64,000 nt of DNA from Acidobacteriaceae bacterium TAA 166 (GTDB lineage: Bacteria; Acidobacteriota; Terriglobia; Terriglobales; Acidobacteriaceae), in assembly GCA_000421065.1 (NCBI GenBank), contig ATWD01000001.1:744001-808000 (forward strand), written 5' to 3'. The translations under genes and the position numbers were made by a program. Of the stretch, positions 9,411 through 17,548 are shown in pieces; position 1 is the first letter of the stretch, and each line of letters begins with the position of its first letter. The notes under the pieces are model-generated. The model did no database searches. It saw nothing but the letters and a program-made list of their open reading frames with translations, and was not told the origin of the DNA.

Positions 9411-10571
9411 ATGAGTTTCTTCGGGGAGGCTCTCCATCATCCGCGCAGGCTGTGGCTGAGGAGAGCGATCTTCCAGGTACATCTGTGGGCGGGGATTCTG
9501 CTGTCGGTGTACCTGATCGTCATCGCGCTGACCGGAGCGGTGCTGGTCTTTCAGGACGAGCTGGGCTCGGCGATGCTTCCTGCCGGATTGCACCGGTATG
9601 AAGAGAGCCGCACGGTACCGGTGAATGCTGTGCTCGTGGGGTTCCAGCGCAGGTTTCCGGGAGCGAAGATCGAGATGCTGACGATGCCGAGCCCGGCCAT
9701 TCCTACATTTCAGATTGAGGCGTCGGATGCGACGAAGCGTGAGTTCCATGCGATCGGCGATCCGGAGACAGGAGCGCTGGTGGCCACTCCGCGCAACTGG
9801 CTGGATGTGGTCCACGACCTGCATGTTTACCTTCTGCTGGGCGAGGCTCATGGGGCTCAGGTGAACGGAGTCGGGGCGGCGGTTCTGCTGGCTTTGGCGG
9901 CGACGGGAATCGTGCTGTGGTGGCCGGGGGTGCGGACGTGGACGCGCGGGCTGCGGGTGTCGCTGCGGCACAGCTGGCAGCGCATCAACTACGACGCGCA
10001 CAGCGCCATCGGCTTCTGGACGCTGGCGCTGGTGACCTGGTGGGCGGTCTCGGGGGTGTACTTTGGCTGGTACCGGCAGGTGGGCGCGGTGGTGAATGTG
10101 GTCTCGCCGCTGAGGAATATGATTCCGCCTACGCCGGCTGCGGTTGAGGCTAGAGGGGTGAGGGTATCGCTGGAAGCGATTCTGACCGCCGCACAGGCGG
10201 CTTCACCACGCGGGCACCTGGGTGGTCTGACGAACGTGACGCGGGACGAGCCGACGATGCTGGCGATGATGGACCTGGCCGAGCCGGGGGATTTTTCGCA
10301 TCGCGATCTGGTGACTCTGGATGCGGCCAGCGGCAGGGTGCTCTCAGTGTGGCACTACGGGAGGAACGAGAGCGCGGGCGATTGGGTGATGTGGGCGATG
10401 CATCCTCTGCACTTCGGCACGCTGTGGGGGCTTCCGGTCAAGGTGCTGTGGGCGGGGGTGGGCGTCTCGCTGGCAGTGCTGAGCGCGACCGGTGTGCTGA
10501 TGTACTGGAATCGGTATCTGGGCAAGCGCTGGCGGGCGTTGAAGCGTTCAGGAAAAGAAGTCCCAGGATGA
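9411..10571 (+). CDS. PepSY-associated membrane protein (siderophore utilisation type)
   Basis: Inner-membrane protein of 386 residues of the PepSY-TM family. A first helix follows HPRRLWLRRAIFQVHLW; a periplasmic PepSY region comes next; further helices include VLLALAATGIVLWWPG, FWTLALVTWWAVSGVYF and a C-terminal one near VGVSLAVLSATGVLMYW. Members next to TonB-dependent receptors are thought to help ferric-siderophore reduction or uptake, which fits the gene upstream. Start ATG has GTGAGGA seven bases upstream. It converges on the DUF421 gene. Confidence 0.88.
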   Translation: MSFFGEALHHPRRLWLRRAIFQVHLWAGILLSVYLIVIALTGAVLVFQDELGSAMLPAGLHRYEESRTVPVNAVLVGFQRRFPGAKIEMLTMPSPAIPTFQIEASDATKREFHAIGDPETGALVATPRNWLDVVHDLHVYLLLGEAHGAQVNGVGAAVLLALAATGIVLWWPGVRTWTRGLRVSLRHSWQRINYDAHSAIGFWTLALVTWWAVSGVYFGWYRQVGAVVNVVSPLRNMIPPTPAAVEARGVRVSLEAILTAAQAASPRGHLGGLTNVTRDEPTMLAMMDLAEPGDFSHRDLVTLDAASGRVLSVWHYGRNESAGDWVMWAMHPLHFGTLWGLPVKVLWAGVGVSLAVLSATGVLMYWNRYLGKRWRALKRSGKEVPG

Positions 10572-10577
10572 AGGCAG

Positions 10578-11153
10578 CTAGCCTTTAGCCGCAAGCAGGG
10601 CTTTGAGATCCCTAACCTCGGCGGTAAGGGTGGTGATCTGTGAGAGAATCTGACCGCGCTCATGGGTCTCCCGGAAGGGATCCATCTGCTCGACGTAGAA
10701 GTTGCCGCTGGGCTCGAGGACGCAACGCTCGACCTCGGTGAAGTCGTGCAGGCCCTGCTTGTGCAGGACGGTCTTGAGCTCGAGCTCGCTGAGGGCCTCG
10801 CGTTTCATGGCCTCCTGGTCGATCTGACCGCGGCGGATGAGCACGGTTCGTTTGCCCTCGAGGGCTTGGTTGAGCTTTGGCATGTGGAAGAGGACGCGGG
10901 TGAGGAGATAGTTGACCGTTAAGAGCGAGAAGACGCCGATGATGCCGCCGGAGACGGTGTTGTCGTCGCCGATGATGGAGTTCTGCACGGTGTTAGAGAG
11001 GCAGAGCAGGACGACAAGGTCGAAGGGGTTGAGCTGGGCCAGCTCGCGCTTGCCAAAGAGGCGAAGGAAGAGGATGAGGCAGATGTAGACGAGGACGGGC
11101 CGAAGGATCTTTTCGAGCAGGGGAACGTGCAGGTGGAACATGCTTTCGATCAC
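10578..11153 (-). CDS. DUF421 (YetF/YcaP-like) membrane protein
   Basis: A 191-residue protein with two to three N-terminal membrane segments, then a soluble domain containing the family pattern GKRELAQLNPFDLVVLL and a C-terminal stretch ERCVLEPSGNFYV. These are hallmarks of DUF421, whose biochemical role is not established; some members are linked to spore or envelope functions. A GTG start is chosen because AAGGAGC sits about six bases before it; the next ATG (11141) is too far from that site. A repeat copy separates it from galE. Confidence 0.88.
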   Translation of the reverse strand: MIESMFHLHVPLLEKILRPVLVYICLILFLRLFGKRELAQLNPFDLVVLLCLSNTVQNSIIGDDNTVSGGIIGVFSLLTVNYLLTRVLFHMPKLNQALEGKRTVLIRRGQIDQEAMKREALSELELKTVLHKQGLHDFTEVERCVLEPSGNFYVEQMDPFRETHERGQILSQITTLTAEVRDLKALLAAKG

Positions 11154-11169
11154 GGGTTGCTCCTTGCCT

Positions 11170-11375
11170 GTATTCGATGCGGCCTGACCTACCGGCCGGG
11201 CCCCACTGCGTGGGCGCGCCCCTTCGTGACGTGTGTACTCCCTTCGGGGTGAGGCTCCCGATGGTCGCTTGCGAAGATTTTGCGCCGATCAGCGTAAGGT
11301 CCTCGGGCGTTGCCGGTATACGCATCACGAAGGGACCGCTGGTCCGGGCAGGGTGCCCCCGCAGCAGCGCTGTTC
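11170..11375 (+). repeat. Palindromic repeat family, copy B
   Basis: Contains the left module (GGCCTGACCTACCGGCC, then GGGCCCCACTGCG), the core with CTTCGTGACGTGTG and the opposing GTATACGCATCACGAAG, and a right module CCGCAGCAGCGCTGTTC. That module ends exactly at the stop codon of galE, which is read from the other strand. A degenerate GTATTCGAT at 11170 may be the remains of the terminal repeat. Confidence 0.75.
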
Positions 11376-12344
11376 TCAGGTGTGGCGTTGCTGATGCCAC
11401 TTCCAGGCGCTCTCGATGATCTGGTCGAGCTCGGGAAACTGGGGCTGCCAGCCGAGATCGGATTTGATCTTCTCGGAGCTGGCGACGAGGACGGCGGGGT
11501 CGCCGGGGCGGCGGTCCTGCTCTTCGACCGGGATGGATTTGCCGGTGACCCGCTGGACGGAGTCGATGACCTCACGTACGGTAAAGCCCTGGCCGCTGCC
11601 GAGGTTATAGATCAGGCGGCCGTACTTCTCGAGCGCTCCAAGGGCGAGGAAGTGCGCCTGCGCGAGATCCTGGACATGGATGTAGTCGCGAACGCAGGTG
11701 CCGTCCTTGGTGGGGTAGTCCTGGCCGAAGACCTTGATGGAGGCGCGGCGGCCGAGCGCGACGTCGAGGATGAGGGGAATGAGGTGGGACTCGGGCTCGT
11801 GGGCCTCGCCGTAGCCCTCGATGGCGCCGGCGACGTTGAAGTAGCGCAGGCTGGCATAGCGGAAGCCATGGATGCGGTTGAGCCAGGTGAGCATCTGCTC
11901 GACCAGAAGCTTGCTCTCGCCGTAGGCGTTGGTCGGGAGCAGGCGGGCCTCTTCGGTGATGGGGGTGAACTCGGGCTCGCCGTAGCAGGCGGCGGTGGAG
12001 CTGAAGACCAGTTTATTGTGGCCAGTGGCGAGCATGGCCTCGAGCAGCGTCAGCGTCGACGCGGTGTTGTTGCGGAAGTAGACCTCGGGGACCTTCATGC
12101 TCTCGCCGGCCTCGATGAGTGCAGCAAAATGCATAACGCCGTCGAAGCGGCCTTCGCGTAGGGTCCGCTCGATGCATGGGCGATCGGCGAGATCGGCCTC
12201 GATGAAGGTTGCTCCGGGAGCGACGGCCTCGCGACGGCTGTGACAGAGATTGTCGTAGAGGGTGACGGTATGGCCCTGCGCGAGCAGGAGCCGCGAGACG
12301 GTGCCTCCGATATAGCCTGCACCGCCCGTTACTAAGATGTTCAT
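11376..12344 (-). CDS. galE: UDP-glucose 4-epimerase
   Basis: Interconverts UDP-glucose and UDP-galactose, feeding galactose metabolism and polysaccharide synthesis. The 322-residue protein is an extended SDR with the NAD-binding motif TGGAGYIG at residues 6-13, the SST triad serine region near residue 116 and the catalytic pair in YGESK (Tyr141, Lys145). The family motifs RYFNVAGA and YNLGSGQGFTV are also present. It is slightly shorter than the E. coli enzyme but complete. AGGAG lies seven bases before the ATG. It stands alone with no sugar genes beside it. Confidence 0.95.
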   Translation of the reverse strand: MNILVTGGAGYIGGTVSRLLLAQGHTVTLYDNLCHSRREAVAPGATFIEADLADRPCIERTLREGRFDGVMHFAALIEAGESMKVPEVYFRNNTASTLTLLEAMLATGHNKLVFSSTAACYGEPEFTPITEEARLLPTNAYGESKLLVEQMLTWLNRIHGFRYASLRYFNVAGAIEGYGEAHEPESHLIPLILDVALGRRASIKVFGQDYPTKDGTCVRDYIHVQDLAQAHFLALGALEKYGRLIYNLGSGQGFTVREVIDSVQRVTGKSIPVEEQDRRPGDPAVLVASSEKIKSDLGWQPQFPELDQIIESAWKWHQQRHT

Positions 12345-12707
12345 TTTTCGACTCCTATTGCCTCAATTTGTCTACCACAAAAGTACCAGTGCGAAGTAAA
12401 TGAGGCTACGGCACTATACTAAGAGGGTGGATTGGCAGAGTCCCCGGCCAACTGGACTGGTTTGGTCTCCCAATTGCACATACGGGCACAACTCTGAGGC
12501 ACTCTCTCACGTCTGTCTTATGTACAGGTTTTCTCGGCGGAGGCGTCGGGCTACGCCGTCCGGTTGCAACGAGCAGGGACTCGACGGCATACTCCAATTG
12601 GGCAGGGGATCTCTTCCCTGGTAGGCCAGTCCTCCGGTATCGCACCCGGATTGGTCCCAATGTTCCGTCTCTTGTCTGGAGATGTCAACAAAAAGGACTT
12701 TTTTTCA
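12345..12707. other. 363-base intergenic region, leader of the TonB-like gene
   Basis: No recognised gene or RNA family. The stretch lies between the divergent galE and TonB-like genes, so it should hold both promoters. CCAATTG occurs at about 12469 and CCAATTGG at 12593, and a structured leader is possible, but I cannot assign a riboswitch. Confidence 0.4.
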
Positions 12708-13799
12708 ATGGCTAAGCCACTACGCACCGATGAGCTAACCCCGCCAGACATGCAGTTTAAGCATTTTGGCGTTATGCACGACGGACAGCAGAGCAAAGGC
12801 TCGCTGGTCACCTCGATCACCGTCAATGTCATCGTTGCCATTGTTGTTTGCATCCTGGGCGCAGCTGCGAAGAAAACGATCGAGAACAATCACAAGCTGA
12901 CGGAGCTGAGCCTGGCGCTTCCTCCGAAGCCGATCGAGCCTCCCAAGCCGAAGGCTCTTCCCAAGCCCCTTCCTCCTCCTCCCATCGCGAAGCTAGCGCC
13001 TCCGAAGATTGATATTCCTGAAATTAAGCAGCCGGAGCCCCCGAAGCCGGTCCCGGTGAAGATGGCGCAGCCGACGCCGGTGACTCCCCCGGCTCCTCCC
13101 AAGCAGGTCGTCGCTCCCGCGGCTCCCAAGCCGGTCTCGCTGGCGCATCCGCAGGCAGCCTCTGTGGTGAACAACTCTCCTCATCCGACTCCGGTAGCCC
13201 TAGGCCAGCCGGATAATCCCATCGCCCCTTCGAATCGTCCGGCCACGGCAGCGATCAACCTGGGCCAGAAGGGCGCGCCGGACATGCCCGAGTCGAATAC
13301 AGGCACGGGGCCGCGCGCGACAGCGGTCAACCTGGGCTCGGGCTCACCGGGAAGCCAGGCGATGGCGGGCAATGGAGCTCGTCCCGTTCAGGGCGTGAAG
13401 CTAGGAGTTCCCGGCGGCAACGGCCCCCTGAATTCGACCAGCCACACGGCGGCGGCGGGCCAGGTGAATCTGGGGCAGAATAATCCTCCCCCCATGCCGA
13501 AGCCTGCAACGCTATCCGCGCCGGCCGCGCGGGCTCCGAAGGTGCTCTTCAAGCCCAAGCCGGTATATACGGCCGAGGCGATCAAGCAGAGGATCGAAGG
13601 CACGGTCTCTGTCCGGCTGAAGGTCTCGGCGACCGGAACGGTACAGGTTCTGGGCGTCACCAGCGATCTGGGCTACGGCCTGGGAGAGTCGGCGATCCAG
13701 GCGGTTCGCGCGACTCGCTTTCAACCCGCAACCGATGCCGCGGGACATCCCGTGGACTGGGAGGGTATTGTTAACGTCGCCTTCCAGCTGGCAGGCTAG
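12708..13799 (+). CDS. TonB-family energy transducer protein
   Basis: A 363-residue protein with a short cytoplasmic N-terminus, one membrane anchor (about 30-55) and a long periplasmic Pro/Lys-rich linker (about 65-150). Next is a region with four degenerate repeats around V/INLGQ, and last a C-terminal TonB-like domain (about 275-363) with KPVYTAEAIKQRIEGTV and the strand VRATRFQPAT. TonB proteins couple the ExbBD proton-motive complex to outer-membrane receptors. No exbBD is nearby, and the family also covers uncoupled paralogues. The ATG at 12708 is preceded by AAGGA. An in-frame ATG at 12660 is possible but gives an atypical N-terminus. Confidence 0.85.
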   Translation: MAKPLRTDELTPPDMQFKHFGVMHDGQQSKGSLVTSITVNVIVAIVVCILGAAAKKTIENNHKLTELSLALPPKPIEPPKPKALPKPLPPPPIAKLAPPKIDIPEIKQPEPPKPVPVKMAQPTPVTPPAPPKQVVAPAAPKPVSLAHPQAASVVNNSPHPTPVALGQPDNPIAPSNRPATAAINLGQKGAPDMPESNTGTGPRATAVNLGSGSPGSQAMAGNGARPVQGVKLGVPGGNGPLNSTSHTAAAGQVNLGQNNPPPMPKPATLSAPAARAPKVLFKPKPVYTAEAIKQRIEGTVSVRLKVSATGTVQVLGVTSDLGYGLGESAIQAVRATRFQPATDAAGHPVDWEGIVNVAFQLAG

Positions 13800-13890
13800 T
13801 TTATCTATTTATCTGGCCATACGCAGTTTTGTTCATCAAACGCAGCAAGACATCATGGATGACCGAAGGTCACCGCAGGAGCCGTAAATC

Positions 13891-15792
13891 ATGAGTGTTC
13901 GGAAACAACCTACCGCTGGTCTTGCACTGGCGGCTCTTCTCACCACCCTTTCCCCCTACGCCGTCTGGGCAGGGCCGTTCGGCAAGAAGTCGGAGCAGGC
14001 ACCGGCAGTCAAGCTGACTCCGAACCAGAGCGCCCTGGTGGATAAGTCGGTCGCTCGCGAGAAAGAGGTGATCAAGGTCGTCCGGGAGCGCGCTCCCCTG
14101 GTGGAGACCTACATCCAGAACATGCGGGCGGATAACCAGCTGGGTCAGGCTCCGGAGTCGGACCAGCACTTCCTGGGACGGGTCGAATTTGGCCGCATTA
14201 TCGGCGGCGACAAGTTCGACGTGAATAAGCGGGGCGGCGATAGCGGCAAGTTCGGTTTCTTCAAGCACTCGACCTCATTCCTCTCCGGACTGGGCGGGAG
14301 CCTGCATCTGCAGTTCAGCGAGACCGGCTTCATCCAGATGCTGCTGATGGATTCGAACGACTACGACCGGCAGCACTATCAGTTCGCCTACGTTCGCAAC
14401 GAGTTTCTGGGCAACACCCCGACGGCGGTCTTCGATGTAACTCCGCTGGGCAAGGACAAGACGGGACGGTTCTTCGGACGCATCTGGATCGAGACCAGGG
14501 ACGGCAATGTGGTCCGGTTCAATGGCGACTTTGCCGGAACCGAGAAGGACTCCCGCGAGTACTACCACTTCGACAGCTGGCGCACGAACGTTCAGCCGGA
14601 CCTCTGGCTTCCGACCTCCTTCTATGTGGAGGAGAGCGACCCGAAGAGCGTGACCCGTACCCTGAAGTTTAAGTCCATCAACCACATCTGGGGTTATGCG
14701 TTGAAAGTTCCGACCAAGGAGTCGGAGAACACGTCCATGGACGTGGTGGGAGCGACCGACGTCAGCAACGACGCGCAGGATATGAGCCCGCTGGGAGCGC
14801 AGCGCGCCTGGGTGCAGCAGGCCGAGGACAATGTCGTCGAGAGGCTCTTCCAGGCCGGACTTCTGGATGCTCCGAGCGACTTCGACAAGACGCTGGAGGC
14901 TCTGGCGACCAACATCCTGGCCTATAACAACATCACGCTGTCGCGTCCGATCCATGTGCGCACGCTGCTGACTGAACCGTTGGAGTCGCTGTCAGTAGGC
15001 AACACGATCATCCTGTCAAAGAGCCTGATCGACACGACCGCCGTGCTCAGCCAGGATGGAGCGCAGCAGATGGGCAATCTGAACGCTCTGCTGGCCTTCC
15101 AACTGGCTCACATCATCCTGGGTCATCGCCTGGACACGAAGTTCGCCTTCAACGATCGTCTGCTCTTCCCCACGACCTCGGTCTTCAACCGCATCCCGAT
15201 GCACCATACGGATGCCGACAATACGGCCGCGGCTAAGAAGGCGATGGAGCTGTTGAACGCCAAGGAGCTCGAGGCCGGGCAGCAGTACTTCGGCCTGTAT
15301 CTGCAGCAGCTGCAAGAGCGGTTGAAGCCGCTGAAGGCTCTCAACCAGCCGATGATCGGCGACGGCCTGGTGAAGAGCGATAACGATCAGACCTTCTGGC
15401 TGGCGGCCCTGATGCCGAAAGGACCGAAGCTGCAGATGGAGGACTTGAAGCAGCAGGCGGCGATGCCGCTGTCGAGCTTCCTGCGGCGCGATCCCTGGAC
15501 CGACCAGACGATCACGCTGCATCCGGCGTACGAGTCGCTGCTCTCGCCCGCGGACAAGATGCCGTTCGAGGTCGGCCCGCTGTACATCAAATTGGTCTAC
15601 TACAAGGCACCGAGCGCCACGCCGCAGGCAGGCGCACCGGCTGCAAGCACGCAGGCAGCACCGGCAGATGCGGCTCCGACGGCGGGCCAAGCTGCTCCCA
15701 CGGAGGCTCCGGCTGCAGGACAGGCGGCTCCCCCGGCTGAGACGGCGCCGGCCGGACAAGCTCCGGCACCGGCCAATCCGCCGCAGAATTAA
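13891..15792 (+). CDS. Secreted protein with degenerate M48-like peptidase domain
   Basis: A 633-residue protein with a signal peptide ending near YAVWAG. The middle (about 60-290) has a beta-rich region with SGLGGSLHLQFSETGF and a conserved DVTPLGK segment. Residues about 360-480 resemble the M48/BepA peptidase core. Where the zinc motif HExxH is expected the protein reads LLAFQLAHIILGH, so the first His and the Glu are replaced by Phe and Gln while the second His remains. A normal M48 activity is therefore unlikely. The last 60 residues are Ala/Pro/Gln-rich low complexity. AGGAG precedes the ATG. It follows the TonB-like gene by 91 bases, and its job is probably in envelope assembly (inference). 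Confidence 0.75.
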   Translation: MSVRKQPTAGLALAALLTTLSPYAVWAGPFGKKSEQAPAVKLTPNQSALVDKSVAREKEVIKVVRERAPLVETYIQNMRADNQLGQAPESDQHFLGRVEFGRIIGGDKFDVNKRGGDSGKFGFFKHSTSFLSGLGGSLHLQFSETGFIQMLLMDSNDYDRQHYQFAYVRNEFLGNTPTAVFDVTPLGKDKTGRFFGRIWIETRDGNVVRFNGDFAGTEKDSREYYHFDSWRTNVQPDLWLPTSFYVEESDPKSVTRTLKFKSINHIWGYALKVPTKESENTSMDVVGATDVSNDAQDMSPLGAQRAWVQQAEDNVVERLFQAGLLDAPSDFDKTLEALATNILAYNNITLSRPIHVRTLLTEPLESLSVGNTIILSKSLIDTTAVLSQDGAQQMGNLNALLAFQLAHIILGHRLDTKFAFNDRLLFPTTSVFNRIPMHHTDADNTAAAKKAMELLNAKELEAGQQYFGLYLQQLQERLKPLKALNQPMIGDGLVKSDNDQTFWLAALMPKGPKLQMEDLKQQAAMPLSSFLRRDPWTDQTITLHPAYESLLSPADKMPFEVGPLYIKLVYYKAPSATPQAGAPAASTQAAPADAAPTAGQAAPTEAPAAGQAAPPAETAPAGQAPAPANPPQN

Positions 15793-15814
15793 CCCGGCCA
15801 ATCCGCCAGAAAGT

Positions 15815-15859
15815 TTTCCGGCAGGATCCGCTTAATCATCCAGCGGATCCTGCCGGAAA
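15815..15859. terminator. Perfect 18-bp hairpin after the M48-like gene
   Basis: Arms TTTCCGGCAGGATCCGCT and its exact reverse complement flank a 9-base loop, 23 bases after the stop. No T tract follows, but the stability and placement fit a transcription terminator or processing barrier. Confidence 0.65.
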
Positions 15860-16019
15860 GAATAGATCGGATAACCAAGACAGCAGTCCCTTTCGACGAT
15901 CCGACACCGAGGCAGGACCGGATCTCCCAGGTTTCACCAGACACTCCCCAACTTTCGACCAACAACAGGAGAACGCTCGATCTCTCCGTCTTAGCGTGAA
16001 AGTCAATCACTGGAGGAAC

Positions 16020-16580
16020 ATGAGTTTGAGACGCCTTCTCTCAATTGCAACCATCGCTTTTTCTCTCTGGACAGGGCCCCGTATCTCTTATGCGCAGGCC
16101 GCTGCCACAGCAACCCAGGCCGGCGGCGCACAGCTCGGCGTGGCGTACTCTTTCGCAAGTCCGGATTACGGCGATCGCAATATTCAGGGGTACACGATCT
16201 ATGGCGACTTCAACTTCACCCGCCACTGGGGAATCGAAGGCGACGTTCACCAGGTCAATGTGGTCACTCCGGGCGATATTAGTGAGGACTCCTACCTGCT
16301 CGGCCCCCGATACACCTTTCGTTTTCGCCGATTTCATCCCTACGCGAAAGGACTGCTTGGCCTTGGGCGCTTCAACACCGATTACGATAAGGGCTTTGGA
16401 CGCCCGAACGTAAGTTATACCTATAAGATTTATGCATTAGGCGGTGGCGTCGATATTCCGATCAGTCAGCACGTGAACATCCGCGCCGTCGACTTCGAGT
16501 ATCAGGGATGGCCAGGGTTTGGAACGAACGGGCTGAGCCCTTACGTCTTCAGCTTTGGAACCGCTTACCGGTTCCGCTAG
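16020..16580 (+). CDS. Small outer-membrane beta-barrel protein (OmpA/OprF-like)
   Basis: A 186-residue protein with a signal peptide ending at SYAQA. The mature part is made of alternating strands typical of eight-stranded porin-like barrels: GVAYSFASPDYG, WGIEGDVHQVN, LGPRYTFRF, HPYAKGLLGLG and a terminal VFSFGTAYRFR ending in Arg. Function is unknown; such barrels often serve in envelope stability or adhesion. The ATG at 16020 has a close GGAGG, so I use it rather than a GTG 24 bases upstream. The next gene is a paralogue in tandem. Confidence 0.8.
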   Translation: MSLRRLLSIATIAFSLWTGPRISYAQAAATATQAGGAQLGVAYSFASPDYGDRNIQGYTIYGDFNFTRHWGIEGDVHQVNVVTPGDISEDSYLLGPRYTFRFRRFHPYAKGLLGLGRFNTDYDKGFGRPNVSYTYKIYALGGGVDIPISQHVNIRAVDFEYQGWPGFGTNGLSPYVFSFGTAYRFR

Positions 16581-16588
16581 TCTTCCTC

Positions 16589-16623
16589 GGCTGCTCTGCC
16601 GATATAAGAAGAGCGGAGCAGCC
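16589..16623. terminator. Hairpin between the two paralogous barrel genes
   Basis: GGCTGCTC pairs exactly with GAGCAGCC across a 19-base loop, 9 bases after the first barrel gene. The stem is short and only a weak pyrimidine run follows, so this is tentative. Confidence 0.4.
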
Positions 16624-16683
16624 TTCATCTACTTTGCGGGCCTTCGAGCCACAAGCTCCGGGCCTCTTCCAGGGGTCGATTCA

Positions 16684-17217
16684 TTGTTTACGAAGATTTT
16701 GATTGCAGCCTCCCTGCTCGGCGTTCCCACCATGCTCGCCGCTCAGGCCACTCCCACTGCCACCCGCAAGGCCTCTCTTCAGGTGGGCGGGGGATATTCC
16801 AACGCCAGCACGGACTATACTGCGACCCGGGCCGGCGGATTCAACGCCTTCTTCGACTACGACTTCTTTCATCACCTGGGAATCGAGGGCGAGTTTCGTT
16901 ACGTCAAGGACGGCGAGACGAATGTCTACCAGAAGACCTACGAGGTTGGCCCCCGCTACTCCCGCACCTACCATGGGCGTTTTTCCCCATACGTGAAGGG
17001 CATGTACGGCCGTGGGGTCTTCAACTTCACCTATCAGAAACAGACGACGGCCAACATAGCCTATAACCTGCTGGCTCTGGGGGGAGGCCTGGACTACACA
17101 GTCCAGCGGCACCTGAACCTTCGCGGCGAGTATGAGTACCAACACTGGTTTGGATTTCTGCCCAGCGGTCTGACGCCTTCGGCGATCACCATCGGCGCAG
17201 CTTACCGCTTCCGCTAG
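16684..17217 (+). CDS. Small outer-membrane beta-barrel protein, paralogue of the preceding gene
   Basis: A 177-residue barrel protein. It has the same architecture as the gene before it: signal peptide, strands with HLGIEGEFRYV, VGPRYSRTY, SPYVKGMYGRG, LALGGGLDYTVQRHLNLR and the same C-terminal pattern GAAYRFR. A TTG at 16684 is taken as start because it begins a clean signal peptide (LFTKILIAASLLGVPTM) and has an AGGGG upstream. In-frame codons before it encode no sensible N-terminus. The stop codon TAG is part of the terminal inverted repeat of repeat copy C. Confidence 0.75.
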   Translation: MFTKILIAASLLGVPTMLAAQATPTATRKASLQVGGGYSNASTDYTATRAGGFNAFFDYDFFHHLGIEGEFRYVKDGETNVYQKTYEVGPRYSRTYHGRFSPYVKGMYGRGVFNFTYQKQTTANIAYNLLALGGGLDYTVQRHLNLRGEYEYQHWFGFLPSGLTPSAITIGAAYRFR

Positions 17218-17467
17218 GTCGTATCGACAAATTCAAATCCGCGGATTTTGGCCTGCCGACCGACCCACTGCGCATGAGGTGGTCACTTCGTGACGTGTAT
17301 ATCTCTTCGGGGGTGAGGCTCCCGTTGATTGCTTGTGAAGATCTTCGCGCCGACCAACGGGAGGCCTACGGCGAAGCCGGTATACGCGTCACGAAGTCTC
17401 CCCACGCCGTAGTGGGCCCGCTCGGTAGCGCTCGTCTTTGCCCAAATAAGAGGTCGATACGCCCTAG
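17214..17467 (+). repeat. Palindromic repeat family, copy C (reference copy, MITE-like)
   Basis: The most complete copy, 254 bp. Its ends are 15-bp inverted repeats: CTAGGTCGTATCGAC on the left (17214-17228) and GTCGATACGCCCTAG on the right (17453-17467), 14 of 15 positions matching. Inside are a left module (GGCCTGCCGACC, CCCACTGCGC) and a 111-bp core (17286-17396). The core starts CTTCGTGACG, ends CGTCACGAAG and has inner arms CTCCCGTTG and CAACGGGAG. A right module has GTGGGCCCGCTCGGTAGCGC. No open reading frame of note is present. Structure and ends suggest a non-autonomous element. Confidence 0.85.
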
Positions 17468-17492
17468 AAAAACCCGAGATCCCTTCACCACT

Positions 17493-17528
17493 AAAAGCTA
17501 GCCCCAGGTCTTCCCTGGGCTAGCTTTT
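17493..17528. terminator. Bidirectional rho-independent terminator
   Basis: AAAAGCTAGCCCCAGG faces CCTGGGCTAGCTTTT with a 4-base loop and one unpaired base, giving T runs on both strands. It closes the minus-strand barrel gene (stop at 17549) and backs up termination from the left. Confidence 0.85.
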
Positions 17529-17548
17529 GTTCTTGGTTGAGGAAGACG

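Noticed and set aside
12400..12624. 74-codon frame in the leader of the TonB-like gene
   Set aside because: Arg-rich random composition, no ribosome-binding site.
12345..12707. Riboswitch in the TonB-like leader
   Set aside because: No known aptamer core could be matched by eye; GalE and TonB context gives no ligand.
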